Part shown: one piece after another, positions 24,397 to 33,516 of the stretch | Numbering within the stretch: the stretch's first letter is position 1 | Layout of the letters: each line of letters starts with the position of its first letter | Source of the DNA: Bacteroidales bacterium UBA2714 | GTDB lineage: Bacteria; Bacteroidota; Bacteroidia; Bacteroidales; P3 | Assembly: GCA_002354035.1 (NCBI GenBank) | Contig: DEKU01000011.1 | Location: forward strand, 1-44,344 | Reading direction: 5' to 3' | Length of the DNA stretch: 44,344 nucleotides | Program-made: the position numbers and the translations under genes | Notes under the pieces: model-generated | The model's database searches: none | Told to the model about the DNA's origin: nothing | What the model saw: only the letters and a program-made list of their open reading frames with translations

Positions 24397-25261
24397 AGAG
24401 TGAAGAAATCTTGTTGTATAGAGGCTTGCTCACCTTGACAAGCGGCAGGCGCAGGGTGTTGCCTATTTTGCCTTGCTGCTCCATGAGGGCCTTGATGCCG
24501 GAGGGGTTCCCCTCTTCGAAAATGGCATTCATCAAAGGCAGCATGCGGAAATGCAAGGGCAAGGCCTTTTTCACATCGCCCTTCAGTCCGTACTTGACCA
24601 TGGTGCTCATCTCGTTGGGCAAGGCGTTGGCAATGACGGATATCACCCCCTGCGCGCCCAACAGCACCATGGGCAGGGTGAGGCTGTCGTCGCCCGAAAT
24701 AACCATGAATCCTTCCGGTTTTGCTTGCAGTATCTGCATCACTTGTGCCATATTGCCGGAGGCTTCCTTTATGCCGATGATGTTGGGGCATTCCTTGGCA
24801 AGGGAGAGCGTGGTTTCGGCCGTGATGTTGACCCCCGTCCGGCCGGGAACGTTATAAATGACCACGGGCACAGGCGAGGCTTCGGCCACCTGTTTGAAGT
24901 GCTGGGCCAGGCCACGTTGATTGGGTTTGTTATAGAATGGAGCGACGGAAAGGATACCGCTGATGCCTTCAAAATTGGTGTTGGCGATGGCGTCTCTCAC
25001 GGCGAGGGTGTTGTTGCCGCCCAGTCCCAGCATGATGGGGCAGCGGTCGCCTACGCATTCCACGATGAAGTCCTGCAAGGCATGACGTTCGGTATCGGTC
25101 ATGGTGGCAGCCTCGCTTGTTGTGCCAAGGGCTACGATATAGTCCACGCCGCCACCGATAATGTCGTCTATCAGTTTCTCCAAGCGGCTAAAGTCGATGG
25201 TTTCTTGTTTCCGGAAAGGGGTGACGAGCGCCACTCCTGTGCCTACAAATGGATGTTTCAT
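24377..25261 (-). CDS. dapA: 4-hydroxy-tetrahydrodipicolinate synthase
   Basis: A 294-residue cytoplasmic (beta/alpha)8 enzyme. It condenses pyruvate with aspartate semialdehyde, the first committed step to diaminopimelate and lysine. Key residues are visible: Tyr136 in YNVPGRTG, the Schiff-base Lys165 in IIGIKEASGN, and the GTTSEAAT turn at 46-53 (GTTGE in many homologues). VISGDD and GAQGVISVIAN are also family-typical. The length is normal. The gene lies 43 bp after the DUF6913-like gene, and its 3' end overlaps the thioesterase gene. Confidence 0.96.
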   Translation of the reverse strand: MKHPFVGTGVALVTPFRKQETIDFSRLEKLIDDIIGGGVDYIVALGTTSEAATMTDTERHALQDFIVECVGDRCPIMLGLGGNNTLAVRDAIANTNFEGISGILSVAPFYNKPNQRGLAQHFKQVAEASPVPVVIYNVPGRTGVNITAETTLSLAKECPNIIGIKEASGNMAQVMQILQAKPEGFMVISGDDSLTLPMVLLGAQGVISVIANALPNEMSTMVKYGLKGDVKKALPLHFRMLPLMNAIFEEGNPSGIKALMEQQGKIGNTLRLPLVKVSKPLYNKISSLYDEFNA

Positions 25262-25304
25262 ATAGTCTTGATTGTTTTTTCAGTAGTTCTTGTTTTGTAT
25301 TTAA

Positions 25305-25865
25305 TTAGCGTTTTGTTTTTCTGATCTGAATAAGATATTGCAGAATGTTGGTCAAATAGGTGGATAAATCGAAAGGAGAGTTGCCCAGAATAATCAGGTC
25401 GTAGATGTTGAGGTAGCATTTGGGCTGGGCGGCGGGGTCGGGGTATTTGGGATTGTCGGTTTGGGGAAGAGGGGGTGTGCCGCCGTAGCCTACGCGGAGG
25501 CTTGAGGAGGCGCTGAGGGTCACAAAGGGGCCGTAGGGGTCGCTCCCGGTGGTGGTGTCTATCAGCACGTCGTAATGGTAGCTGGTGAAAAGTTGTGTGA
25601 ATTCGGGTCGGGGTAGTCCGTATTTGTCCAGGAGTTCACCGGAGTTGTGGGGGAGTTCGATTTTGCGGACCATGCTCCCGCGGTTTGTCATGTGGTGGGT
25701 GAATTGGCTCAGGGTGATTTGTTCGGAGTCGGAGAGTTCGCGGGCTATGATACCAATGTTCCGAACCTCGTCGAGATGCGTGATGCGACGGCGGTGAGGC
25801 TTGGCGACCAGCTCTTGCATGAGGTTGGTTTTGTATTGTTCTCGTATTTTGTCGACTACGCTCAT
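25305..25865 (-). CDS. Hypothetical protein, DUF6913-like
   Basis: A 186-residue soluble protein without signal peptide. Visible features are a basic N-terminal part (KPHRRRITHLDEVRNIGIIARELSDSEQ) and a central YHYDVLIDTTTG stretch. A Pro-rich loop (TPPLPQTDNPKYPDPAAQP) leads to a hydrophobic tail ending in IQIRKTKR. The pattern of an Ile/Gly-rich first strand, then a loss-of-motif Rossmann-like order, recalls the Bacteroidetes family DUF6913, but I give this only as a likely match. The function is unknown. Its ATG overlaps the rnhB stop as ATGA (25862-25865), so it is translationally coupled to ribonuclease HII. Confidence 0.7.
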   Translation of the reverse strand: MSVVDKIREQYKTNLMQELVAKPHRRRITHLDEVRNIGIIARELSDSEQITLSQFTHHMTNRGSMVRKIELPHNSGELLDKYGLPRPEFTQLFTSYHYDVLIDTTTGSDPYGPFVTLSASSSLRVGYGGTPPLPQTDNPKYPDPAAQPKCYLNIYDLIILGNSPFDLSTYLTNILQYLIQIRKTKR

Positions 25866-26527
25866 TGTCGGGTGGGTTTGTGATGATGGGAGGGTTCTGA
25901 GGGTATGGCGGGGCTTGCGGCGGGGGCTTGCGTGCGGGAGGGGGAGGCCGTCTTGGTCAGTTTGAACGACTGACGGTGCAGAGGGGTGGCTCCAAATTGG
26001 GCCAACGCTTGGTAGTGGGCTGCCGTGGGGTAGCCTTTGTTTCTGTCCCAGCCGTAGTGGGGGTACTGGCTGTGAAGCTGGTTCATATAGTCGTCGCGGT
26101 AAGTCTTGGCCAGGATAGAGGCCGCCGCGATGGAGAGGTATTTGCCGTCGCCCTTGACAATTGTGAGGTAGGGGATGAGGCTTTCGTTGTAAAAGCGGTT
26201 GCCGTCGATGAGCAGCAGTTCTGGCGCAACGGAGAGCTGAGCGACGGCGAGGTTCATGGCGTGCATGGATGCCCGCAGGATGTTGGTGCGGTCAATCTCT
26301 TCGGCGGTCACGCTGGCTACGGCCCAGGCCAGGGCGTCGTGCTGGATCTGTTCGCGGAGGGCGTAACGTTGTCGCTCGGTCAGCTGCTTGGAGTCGTTCA
26401 ATGCTTCGTTGCAGTAGTCTTTGGGCAGCACCACAGCGGCAGCATAGACGGCACCTGCCAAACAGCCGCGACCGGCTTCGTCGCAGCCGCATTCAATCAG
26501 GTCGGGAGTGTATTGGCTTTTGAGCAT
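25862..26527 (-). CDS. rnhB: Ribonuclease HII with a Pro/Ser/His-rich tail
   Basis: A 221-residue cytoplasmic nuclease that removes RNA from RNA-DNA hybrids and single ribonucleotides from DNA. The active site is plain: CGCDEAGRGCLAGAVYAAAV with the Asp-Glu pair, NDSKQLTERQR, LLIDGNRF and VKGDGKYLSIAAASILAKTYRD. After the normal end near HRQSFKLT comes an extra tail of about 30 residues rich in Pro, Ser, Ala and His (SPSRTQAPAAS, HHHKP), with no known role. The open frame continues upstream through the DUF6427 gene in another frame, so the start at 26527 (MLKSQYTPDL) is chosen. It lies 23 bp after DUF6427. Confidence 0.94.
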   Translation of the reverse strand: MLKSQYTPDLIECGCDEAGRGCLAGAVYAAAVVLPKDYCNEALNDSKQLTERQRYALREQIQHDALAWAVASVTAEEIDRTNILRASMHAMNLAVAQLSVAPELLLIDGNRFYNESLIPYLTIVKGDGKYLSIAAASILAKTYRDDYMNQLHSQYPHYGWDRNKGYPTAAHYQALAQFGATPLHRQSFKLTKTASPSRTQAPAASPAIPSEPSHHHKPTRQ

Positions 26528-26550
26528 GGCGCAGTGGGTGAAAGGGGTGG

Positions 26551-27546
26551 TCAGGTGAGTTTTACGAACCAGTTGGTGAGTACGAAGAACAGGATGGTGG
26601 CAATGAAGAAAAGGTTTAGCCACAGCTCGTTGCGCTGTTTGCTGAAGCCTGACGTGCCATTGTCCATGAAGATATAGGTGGCGCAGCAGGCAAAGGGGAT
26701 GGCAAAGTTGGCCGTGGCCACGGGAAAGAGCTGGCTGTAGCCGGCCAGGAGAAGGCTCCCGATGGAGAAGAGGAGGAGTGTGGTGACGTTCTTGTTGAAA
26801 TTGATGTTGCGATTGCGGCTCATGCCGACAACTTTCATAATGCCCCAAACGATGAACAGCAGGAAGACAATGCTGACGACCCACTGCAAGAACGACCCCC
26901 CTATGCGGAGATGGAAGTCGGTGATGGTGTAGAGGAGCAGGTAGTTGCGATAGAAGAGTTCGTCATTTACCCAGTAGTAGGTCTCGACCAGAATCCAGGG
27001 AGCCAGGAATCCCAGGATGAACATGGCCCAGTCGCGCCAGTTGTAGAGGCTGTAGTTGAACATGCTGATGATGACGGGGATGGTGAAGACGACCATCGTG
27101 GGGCAAAGGATGGTGGCCATGCCGACACAGGCTGCGGCGCCGAAGGTGCGGTCCAATCCAATGGAGAGAAGTGTGGTGGTGAGCAGTAGTTGCTCGATGG
27201 CCAGAATCAGGAAAAGGGTGCCGAGCAAGATGGGGGTGAGGGTGGGACGGCCGGAGCTGAAGGCTATGACGAAAAAGAGGAGGGGAAAGAGGTTGCCTTG
27301 TCCGATGAGTTTGTGCCGATATAGAATGCTTGTCAATAGAACGCCTTCGACCAACATCAAGACGAAGGCAATGATTGTGGCCATCAGCGGACTGAGGGCG
27401 CTGGTGAGCCAATAGAACAGGCTGCCTCCGCCAGAGGGCATGTGGGCATTGGGATGAGCAAAACTGTTGCCCCACATCATCCCCGCCACTGCCAGGACGG
27501 TGATTATTTGTACTATGATATTGTTGTTCCTGAAGGATTTGAGCAT
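26551..27546 (-). CDS. DUF6427-like multispan membrane protein
   Basis: A 331-residue protein with about ten hydrophobic helices and few long loops. It begins MLKSFRNNNIIVQIITVLAV, with the positive charges before helix 1 that favour an inside N terminus. It resembles the Bacteroidetes-specific family DUF6427, often found beside genes for cell-envelope functions; the activity is unknown. FRLYN-like aromatic boundaries and a central NYSLYNWRDWAMF stretch are visible. It lies 54 bp after the S8 protease gene and 23 bp before rnhB on the same strand, so it is probably within one transcript. Confidence 0.8.
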   Translation of the reverse strand: MLKSFRNNNIIVQIITVLAVAGMMWGNSFAHPNAHMPSGGGSLFYWLTSALSPLMATIIAFVLMLVEGVLLTSILYRHKLIGQGNLFPLLFFVIAFSSGRPTLTPILLGTLFLILAIEQLLLTTTLLSIGLDRTFGAAACVGMATILCPTMVVFTIPVIISMFNYSLYNWRDWAMFILGFLAPWILVETYYWVNDELFYRNYLLLYTITDFHLRIGGSFLQWVVSIVFLLFIVWGIMKVVGMSRNRNINFNKNVTTLLLFSIGSLLLAGYSQLFPVATANFAIPFACCATYIFMDNGTSGFSKQRNELWLNLFFIATILFFVLTNWFVKLT

Positions 27547-27600
27547 GGGTGTTATGCTATTATTGTTGAGGCGTTGAGTTGTGAAGGGAGCGCTTGGGGG

Positions 27601-29766
27601 TTATTGACGGACAATTCTTGCTGTGCGGGCGCCACATTTGATGATGTACACTCCGCGAGGCAGGGCCGAGATGTCGATAGTGCCTTCCATTTCGATAACC
27701 TGGCTGGTCATCATCATGCCGTTGATGGCATAGATGTCGATGCGCTCTGGGGTGTGGCGGCCGGTGAGTATATGTATTCTCTCGGCAGCGGGATTGGGGA
27801 ACACTTGCAGCGATTTCTCAAACCATTCGGCATCGGCCTGGTTGATGTCAACTCGTGCCAAGGCTTCGTTTACGGCCCTGAGGGCGTCGGCTTTGCCCCA
27901 TCCCCACTCGTTGCTCACACTGTCGCGGGCGTGCAAGGGGCCCGTCATGGTGTCGTTACGGGCAGTAGTGCAGAGGATGTCTTTTACCTGGGCGGGGGAG
28001 AGGGTGGGGTTGGCCTCGAGCATGAGGGCCACGATGCCGGTGACGGCAGGACCCGACATGGATGTACCCGACATGCGAGCCCAAGTATAGTTGGTGCTGG
28101 CATATTCATACGTCATGACGGGGTTGTAGTACTCGGTGGTGCGGGAGCTGATGGATGACACAACGTTGGCGCCGGGAGCGGAGACTTCGGGTTTGTGACG
28201 GCCGTCAATGGTGGGGCCTTTGCTCGAGAATTCAGCCAGTCTGCCGTATTCCATTTGGCCGTTATAGCTCAGGTAGTCGGCCGAGTGAGCTGCAACGGCA
28301 ATGCAGCTTTCGGCGCAAGCAGGCTCGCCGATTCCGTAGAAGTTGTCGCCTTTGGTGTAGTTGGTGAGTGTGCCTTTCGAGAAGGCTGCCCCCATGTTGC
28401 CGGCTCCGTTTTCAAGTATGCAGACATTCCAGGCATGCACGGTTCCCTCATTGGCCGTAACGGCAAGGTGGATGGAGTAGCCACGCACCTTGTCGACATT
28501 CAGCACTATGTGAGGCCGTCCGTTGTATATATTGCTGGTTTCCACGATTAACTCAAAATGCAGCTGGTCGCCGTTGGGGGCCACCATGGTGCTGTCCAGG
28601 TAGTAGGTGCCGTCCACGAAGTTCATCTGGGGATGGGCTGCGCTGCTGATGGTGGAGACCCAGGGCATGCATATCGAGTCGGAACCCTTTACCATTGCGA
28701 ACGACATGTCGAAATGTTTTCCGGGTTCGCCCCACAGGGTGATGGCTTCGCCTATTTCTTTATAGTCATAGTAAGTGGCAATGGTGCGGAGGGTGTCCGT
28801 CGTGGCGGGCGAGAACGAGCGGGATATATGGAAGAGGTCGTCTCCGCAGTTGCCGCCACTGGTGACAAACACGATGCCACTGTCGGAAAGGTTGTTGATG
28901 GCCTGGCTTGCCAGCGAGGTGCCATCGATGGGTCCCAATGTGTACATGCCCCAACTGTTGTTCACCACCAGGCGTTTGCCCTCCTCTTTAGCCACGTTTT
29001 TCATCCAGCCCACGGCGTCAATCCACGATGCGAGGTCGAGATAGAACGAGGCAAAAATCAGGTTGGCGTAGGGCGCCTGGCCGGTGTATTTTCCGTCAAT
29101 GCCACGACCGGCGCAGATGCCAGCCACGTGGGTGCCATGAGTGGCATAGCCATAGAGACCCGCAGTGTCGCCCTGGGCCTGTAGCAAGTCGTGGCGACCC
29201 ACGATCTCGGTGCCGTAATCATATCCGCTGGGGGCAGGCCCTTGGAGTCTGAACTGGTCCCACGCTCTCAGCAGCCGGCGGTTGTCGGCGCCATTGTTGT
29301 TGTAGTTGGGGTGTCTGTAGTCGAATCCCCAGTCGGTGATGCCGATAAGCACATCTTTGCCCGTGTAGGCTTGGGGCAGACCGAGTCCGGCCTGGACGCT
29401 GTCGGTGCGGGTGTCGAAACGGGTGCGGTCCATGGTGGGGAATACGCGCTCGGAAGTGCTGTACTGCAGTATAGTGGGGTCGGAGTCTATTACGTGGAGC
29501 TGACTCAGCGCGAGCCTCAATGTGATGATGTCGCCCGCTTTTGTGCCGACGGTTATGCCTTTCTCTTTGAGCTTTCGGGCGTCAAAGTCAGGGGTGACTT
29601 TTGCCAGCAGACGGATCTGGTCGGCGCCGGATTTGGATTGTGTCAGGTGTGCCAGTTTTGCTTTGGTCACACCATCGCTCTTGCAACCCACACTGAGGTT
29701 GGCGTTCTGTCCAAAAGCTTGCACGGCGGCAAGCAATATGCCCATGATAATGATAGTTTTGCGCAT
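27601..29766 (-). CDS. Secreted subtilisin-like (S8) protease with T9SS sorting domain
   Basis: A 721-residue secreted serine protease. The signal peptide is MRKTIIIMGILLAAVQAFGQ. An N-terminal inhibitor-like propeptide (about 45-120) precedes the catalytic domain. The triad is Asp135 (GITDWGFDYRHPN), His200 (HGTHVAGICAG) and Ser559 (SGTSMSGPAVTG), and the oxyanion Asn306 lies in SGGNCGDD. A beta-rich insert of about 180 residues separates the oxyanion Asn from the Ser region. A C-terminal type IX secretion domain follows, starting LQVFPNPAAERI and ending GVYIIKCGARTARIVRQ. It should be exported across the outer membrane. It heads the long minus-strand run; its upstream AT-rich region has no clear -7 box. 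Confidence 0.94.
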   Translation of the reverse strand: MRKTIIIMGILLAAVQAFGQNANLSVGCKSDGVTKAKLAHLTQSKSGADQIRLLAKVTPDFDARKLKEKGITVGTKAGDIITLRLALSQLHVIDSDPTILQYSTSERVFPTMDRTRFDTRTDSVQAGLGLPQAYTGKDVLIGITDWGFDYRHPNYNNNGADNRRLLRAWDQFRLQGPAPSGYDYGTEIVGRHDLLQAQGDTAGLYGYATHGTHVAGICAGRGIDGKYTGQAPYANLIFASFYLDLASWIDAVGWMKNVAKEEGKRLVVNNSWGMYTLGPIDGTSLASQAINNLSDSGIVFVTSGGNCGDDLFHISRSFSPATTDTLRTIATYYDYKEIGEAITLWGEPGKHFDMSFAMVKGSDSICMPWVSTISSAAHPQMNFVDGTYYLDSTMVAPNGDQLHFELIVETSNIYNGRPHIVLNVDKVRGYSIHLAVTANEGTVHAWNVCILENGAGNMGAAFSKGTLTNYTKGDNFYGIGEPACAESCIAVAAHSADYLSYNGQMEYGRLAEFSSKGPTIDGRHKPEVSAPGANVVSSISSRTTEYYNPVMTYEYASTNYTWARMSGTSMSGPAVTGIVALMLEANPTLSPAQVKDILCTTARNDTMTGPLHARDSVSNEWGWGKADALRAVNEALARVDINQADAEWFEKSLQVFPNPAAERIHILTGRHTPERIDIYAINGMMMTSQVIEMEGTIDISALPRGVYIIKCGARTARIVRQ

Positions 29767-30150
29767 AAGATGTGTTGTATAGAGTGTTTGTTGTTTTATA
29801 TTGTGTTTATTTTGTTTTTCTATTCTGTTTTATTTCTTGTTTTATTCTAAAGAAGAAAATAAATCTTGTGTTTATGTCGAATAAACGGACAATAACAATC
29901 GGTTCACCGCACAGGCGTCCGCCTCTCGGGTTGTCCGTCGAGCCGCGAGACCGTCCTGGCTATTTCGTCTACACGGTGTCGCCCCCCTTGCCCATGTTGT
30001 GATTGTTTGCGGCAAAGGCTTGGGTGTGTTTCTTTTTTGGGCTCGGGTTCGGTCGCGTGTCTGTGGCTTTGGGCATGGGGGAGGGACCGGAAGTTGCCGT
30101 CGTGTGGCTGCGGCAGACTATCGGAAGGGCTGTGACAGACCTCAGCCCTC

Positions 30151-30168
30151 ACCCCTTCGGCGAGGGGT
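30151..30168. repeat. Small inverted repeat inside the gene-free region
   Basis: ACCCCT (30151-30156) and AGGGGT (30163-30168) surround the loop TCGGCG. It may be part of a structured RNA or a degenerate intergenic repeat; only one copy is seen in this window. Confidence 0.4.
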
Positions 30169-30262
30169 AATGCTCGGCCTAAGACGAATTGACTGTAAAC
30201 CAACCCAATCTCTCCAATCCAATATGTTGCTTTTCCCCTTTTCACAGGCCATTATTTTTTTG

Positions 30263-30270
30263 CAAAGGTA
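30263..30270 (-). promoter_or_regulatory. Orphan -7 box pointing into the gene-free region
   Basis: On the minus strand TACCTTTG after a long A/T tract. It points leftward, but the next supported gene on that strand starts almost 500 bp away at 29766. It could drive the S8 protease with a long leader, or a noncoding RNA. Confidence 0.45.
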
Positions 30271-30532
30271 CAAAAAAAAAGTAATCTGATATTTTTTTCT
30301 TTTAAAAAAAGGCCTCTATTAAGACTTTTGATTATGCAAACGATGTTGGAACTGGGCAGTTTTGTAGGCGGGTGGCGCGGCGTCGGGGTGGGCTTCGATT
30401 TGAGGCCGCCGGGATGCGTGGATGTCTGTTTTTAATGATGCAACTGTCGGTTTTATAGTGATTTCCTTTGGTATTAACAAATGCTCTTTTTTTTCTTTTT
30501 AAATATAATGGCGTTATATTGATATTTTTTTG

Positions 30533-30540
30533 TATTTTTG
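30533..30540 (+). promoter_or_regulatory. -7 promoter box for korAB
   Basis: TATTTTTG, matching TAnnTTTG, 43 bp before the korA ATG and preceded by a T-tract. Confidence 0.6.
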
Positions 30541-30583
30541 CACTATCAATTTGTAATGCATTGTTTATTTAAACCTTTCTAAA

Positions 30584-32422
30584 ATGTCAAAAGAACAGAT
30601 AGTTAATAAGGATGACCTCGTCGTCCGATTTGCCGGTGATTCCGGCGACGGCATGCAGTTGTCGGGAACTTTGTTCTCCGATGCTGCCGCCCTGACAGGA
30701 AACGACATCGCCACGTTCCCTGACTATCCCGCCGAAATCCGTGCCCCCCATAATACAGTGGCTGGTGTGTCGGGCTATCAGGTGCATGTGGGTTCGCACA
30801 TCTACAGCTCAGGCGACAAGTGCGATATTCTCGTGGCCATGAATCCGGCCTCGTTCAAGTCGCAGCTGAAATGGGCCAAGAAGGGTGCCACCGTCATCGT
30901 GGATGCCGACACTTTCACTCCCGAGGCTTTGGAAAAAGCAGGATATAAAGAGGATCCTTTCACAGAGGAATTTGAGCGTGCCTATACCATTGTGCGTGCC
31001 CCTATCACCTCTTTCACACAGCGTATCGGCCAGGATCAAGGAGCCGACAAGAAGACTGCCGACAAGAGCCGCAACATGTTCGCTCTCGGCATGATTTTCT
31101 TCCTCACGAACAAGACGCTTGAAAAGACCTTTGCCTATCTGGAGCGCAAATTCGCCAAGAAACCCGATGTGGTGAAGCTGAACAAGGCTGTCCTTACCGA
31201 AGGTTATGAGTATGCCGAAAAGCTCGAACTGATTCATTCCAAGATAGTCGAAGTTGCCAAGGCCGAAATGCCCAAGGGCCGTTACCGCAATATCACCGGC
31301 AACGTGGCCACCGCTTGGGGCCTTCTGGCTGCCAGCGAGCGCAGCGGACGCCGTCTGTTCCTGGGCAGTTATCCTATCACCCCCGCTACGGATGTGATGG
31401 TTGAGCTGTCTAAGCACAAAGGTCTTGGCGCACGTGTGTTCCAGGCCGAGGACGAGATTGCCGGTATCTGTTCTGCTATCGGAGCCAGCTACGCCGGTGC
31501 TCTGGCTTGCACCAGCACTTCGGGCCCAGGCCTGTCGCTGAAGAGCGAGGCTCTGGGTCTGGCCGTGATGACGGAGCTGCCCCTGGTGGTTGTCGACGTG
31601 CAGCGTGGCGGCCCCTCAACAGGTCTGCCCACCAAGACCGAGCAGAGCGACCTCAATCAGGCTCTCTATGGCCGCAATGGTGAGGCTCCCCTTATCGTTG
31701 TTGCCGCATCGAGCAGTGCTAACTGCTTCTACTGGGCTTACAATGCCGCCAAGCTGGCTTTGGAACACATGACCCCCGTCATTCTTCTCACCGACGGCTA
31801 TCTGGGCAACGGCTCACAGCTGTTCCGCATCCCGAAGGTCGCAGACCTCCCCAGCATCACTCCTCGTCTGGCCAAGCCCAACGATCCCGACTATCGTCCT
31901 TTCCGCCGCGACCCCGAAACCTTTGCCCGTGAGTGGGCTCTGCCCGGCATGGAAGGTCTGCGCCACCGCGTAGGCGGTCTGGAGAAGTGCCCCGACGGCC
32001 CCCTCAGCACCGACCCCGAAAACCACGCCCTCATGGTGTACAACCGTCAGGAGAAGGTGAACCGCGTGGCCAACTATATCCCCGATCAGGAAGTGAAGGG
32101 CAACCCCGACGCCGACCTGCTCGTTGTTGGCTGGGGCGGCACCGCCGGTGCTCTCACCCTTGCGGTTGAGGAGATGAACAATGAAGGCAAAAAGGTGGCC
32201 TACACCCACTTCAATTATATTTGCCCCCTGCCCAAGAACACGGGCGACATCCTCCGCAAATATAAAAAGATTGTTGTCTGCGAACTTAATAACGGCCAGT
32301 TTGCCGGTTACCTGCGCACTCAGTTCCCCGAATGCACCATGACCCAGTATAACAAAGTGATGGGACTGCCCTTCGAGGTGGGTGAGTTGAAAGCCGAGTT
32401 CGAAAGACTGCTTGAGAAGTAA
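30584..32422 (+). CDS. korA: 2-oxoacid:ferredoxin oxidoreductase, fused gamma-alpha subunit
   Basis: A 612-residue subunit of a CoA-dependent 2-oxoacid (probably 2-oxoglutarate) ferredoxin oxidoreductase, an oxygen-sensitive enzyme that makes acyl-CoA and reduced ferredoxin. The gamma domain is at the N terminus: FAGDSGDGMQLSGTLFSDAA, FPDYPAEIRAPHNTVAGVSG. The alpha (pyrimidine-binding) domain begins near 220 with GNVATAWGLLAASERSGRRLF and GSYPITPATD, followed by AEDEIAGICSAIGASYAGALACTS and DVQRGGPSTGLPTKTEQSD. The gamma-alpha fusion with a separate beta subunit is the two-gene type seen in Bacteroidetes. korB follows after 54 bp. Confidence 0.95.
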   Translation: MSKEQIVNKDDLVVRFAGDSGDGMQLSGTLFSDAAALTGNDIATFPDYPAEIRAPHNTVAGVSGYQVHVGSHIYSSGDKCDILVAMNPASFKSQLKWAKKGATVIVDADTFTPEALEKAGYKEDPFTEEFERAYTIVRAPITSFTQRIGQDQGADKKTADKSRNMFALGMIFFLTNKTLEKTFAYLERKFAKKPDVVKLNKAVLTEGYEYAEKLELIHSKIVEVAKAEMPKGRYRNITGNVATAWGLLAASERSGRRLFLGSYPITPATDVMVELSKHKGLGARVFQAEDEIAGICSAIGASYAGALACTSTSGPGLSLKSEALGLAVMTELPLVVVDVQRGGPSTGLPTKTEQSDLNQALYGRNGEAPLIVVAASSSANCFYWAYNAAKLALEHMTPVILLTDGYLGNGSQLFRIPKVADLPSITPRLAKPNDPDYRPFRRDPETFAREWALPGMEGLRHRVGGLEKCPDGPLSTDPENHALMVYNRQEKVNRVANYIPDQEVKGNPDADLLVVGWGGTAGALTLAVEEMNNEGKKVAYTHFNYICPLPKNTGDILRKYKKIVVCELNNGQFAGYLRTQFPECTMTQYNKVMGLPFEVGELKAEFERLLEK

Positions 32423-32476
32423 AGTAATTGTAGTCCATCAAGCTCTTAAACAATACCTTTTAAAACAGTTATTATT

Positions 32477-33505
32477 ATGGAAAGACATTTCGTCCCTAAG
32501 ACAGACGCTGAATATACAAAAATAGATTTTACCAGCGACCAGATGGTAAAATGGTGTCCCGGCTGTGGCGACCACGCCATCCTTGCTTCTCTGTTGGCGG
32601 CATTCCCCAAATTGCACGACAAGAAGGAGAACATCTGCATGGTGTCCGGCATCGGATGCTCCTCTCGTATTCCTTATTATGTCGACACCTACGGTTTCCA
32701 CGGCATCCACGGCCGCGCCTGCGCCATTGCAACCGGTGTGAAACTGGCCAACCCCGAACTGAGTGTTTGGGTCAGCATGGGCGATGGCGACTCGATGGCC
32801 ATCGGTGGCAACCACCTTATCCATGCCGTCCGCCGCAATCAGGACCTCGACATCACCATTTTCAACAACGAGATCTACGGCCTGACCAAAGGGCAGTACA
32901 GCCCCACCACCAAGTTCGGTCAGGTGACCAAGACCTCGCCGTTCGGCACCATCGACTATCCCTTCAACCCCGGCGAGCTGGTGATGGGCGCTCAGGGCAC
33001 TTTCTTCGCCCGCACGCTTGACTGTGTGCCCGCACTGACCACCGACATCATGGTGCGCGCTGCCGAACATGACGGTACATCAGTCATTGAGGTGCTGCAA
33101 AACTGCATGATTTTTAACGACAAAACCCATGCCGCCATCACCGACCGCGCTGTGCGCGACGACCGTACCATCGTCCTCGAACATGGCAAACCCATGATTT
33201 TCGGCAAAGAGAAGAACAAAGGTCTGCGTTTCAATGGCCGTCAGCTCGAGGCTGTCACCATCGGCGAGAACGGCATTACGATCGACGACATCATGGTTCA
33301 CGACGAGACCACCGAGGACACTGGCATCCACATGATGCTGGCCCACATGGGTGGCGACCTCCCCGTGGCTCTTGGTGTGATTCGCAACGTCAAGAAACCC
33401 TCCTACACTCAGCTCTACGAGCGCCAGATGGACGACTGCATAGCCAACTGCAAATACAAATGCGTGGATGACCTGCTCAACTCCGGCGACACTTGGGAAG
33501 TGTAA
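32477..33505 (+). CDS. korB: 2-oxoacid:ferredoxin oxidoreductase, beta subunit
   Basis: A 342-residue subunit that binds thiamine diphosphate. WCPGCGDHAIL near residue 28 is the conserved start of the family. VSGIGCSSRIPYY supplies a further conserved Cys, GDGDSMAIGGNHLIHAVRRN is the metal-diphosphate motif, and NNEIYGLTKGQYSPTT follows. It lacks the eight-cysteine ferredoxin domain of larger pyruvate enzymes, as expected for this two-subunit type. Together with korA it forms the complete heterodimer. A nested-hairpin terminator starts 11 bp after the stop. Confidence 0.95.
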   Translation: MERHFVPKTDAEYTKIDFTSDQMVKWCPGCGDHAILASLLAAFPKLHDKKENICMVSGIGCSSRIPYYVDTYGFHGIHGRACAIATGVKLANPELSVWVSMGDGDSMAIGGNHLIHAVRRNQDLDITIFNNEIYGLTKGQYSPTTKFGQVTKTSPFGTIDYPFNPGELVMGAQGTFFARTLDCVPALTTDIMVRAAEHDGTSVIEVLQNCMIFNDKTHAAITDRAVRDDRTIVLEHGKPMIFGKEKNKGLRFNGRQLEAVTIGENGITIDDIMVHDETTEDTGIHMMLAHMGGDLPVALGVIRNVKKPSYTQLYERQMDDCIANCKYKCVDDLLNSGDTWEV

Positions 33506-33516
33506 TATCTGATTGA

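Larger units (their letters stand above)
29777..30583. other. Gene-free region of about 800 bp between divergent genes
   Basis: The largest gap in the window. 29777-29880 is AT-rich, upstream of the S8 protease. 29890-30250 is GC-rich, with a hairpin ACCCCT/AGGGGT at 30151-30168. A minus-strand -7 box lies at 30263-30270 and the korA promoter at 30533-30540. A 113-codon minus-strand frame (29904-30245) starts 17 bp after the -7 box, but its Pro/His/Arg-rich content looks like translated noncoding DNA and matches no family I know. A noncoding RNA read leftward is possible. Confidence 0.5.

Noticed and set aside
26528..26884. Extension of rnhB to 26884
   Set aside because: This part is antisense-free shadow of the DUF6427 gene in another frame; the conserved RNase HII sequence begins just after 26527.
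29904..30245. 113-codon minus-strand open frame after a -7 box
   Set aside because: The product is rich in Pro, His and Arg with no domain, signal or membrane segment; it reads like translated noncoding DNA. Kept only as part of the gene-free region.
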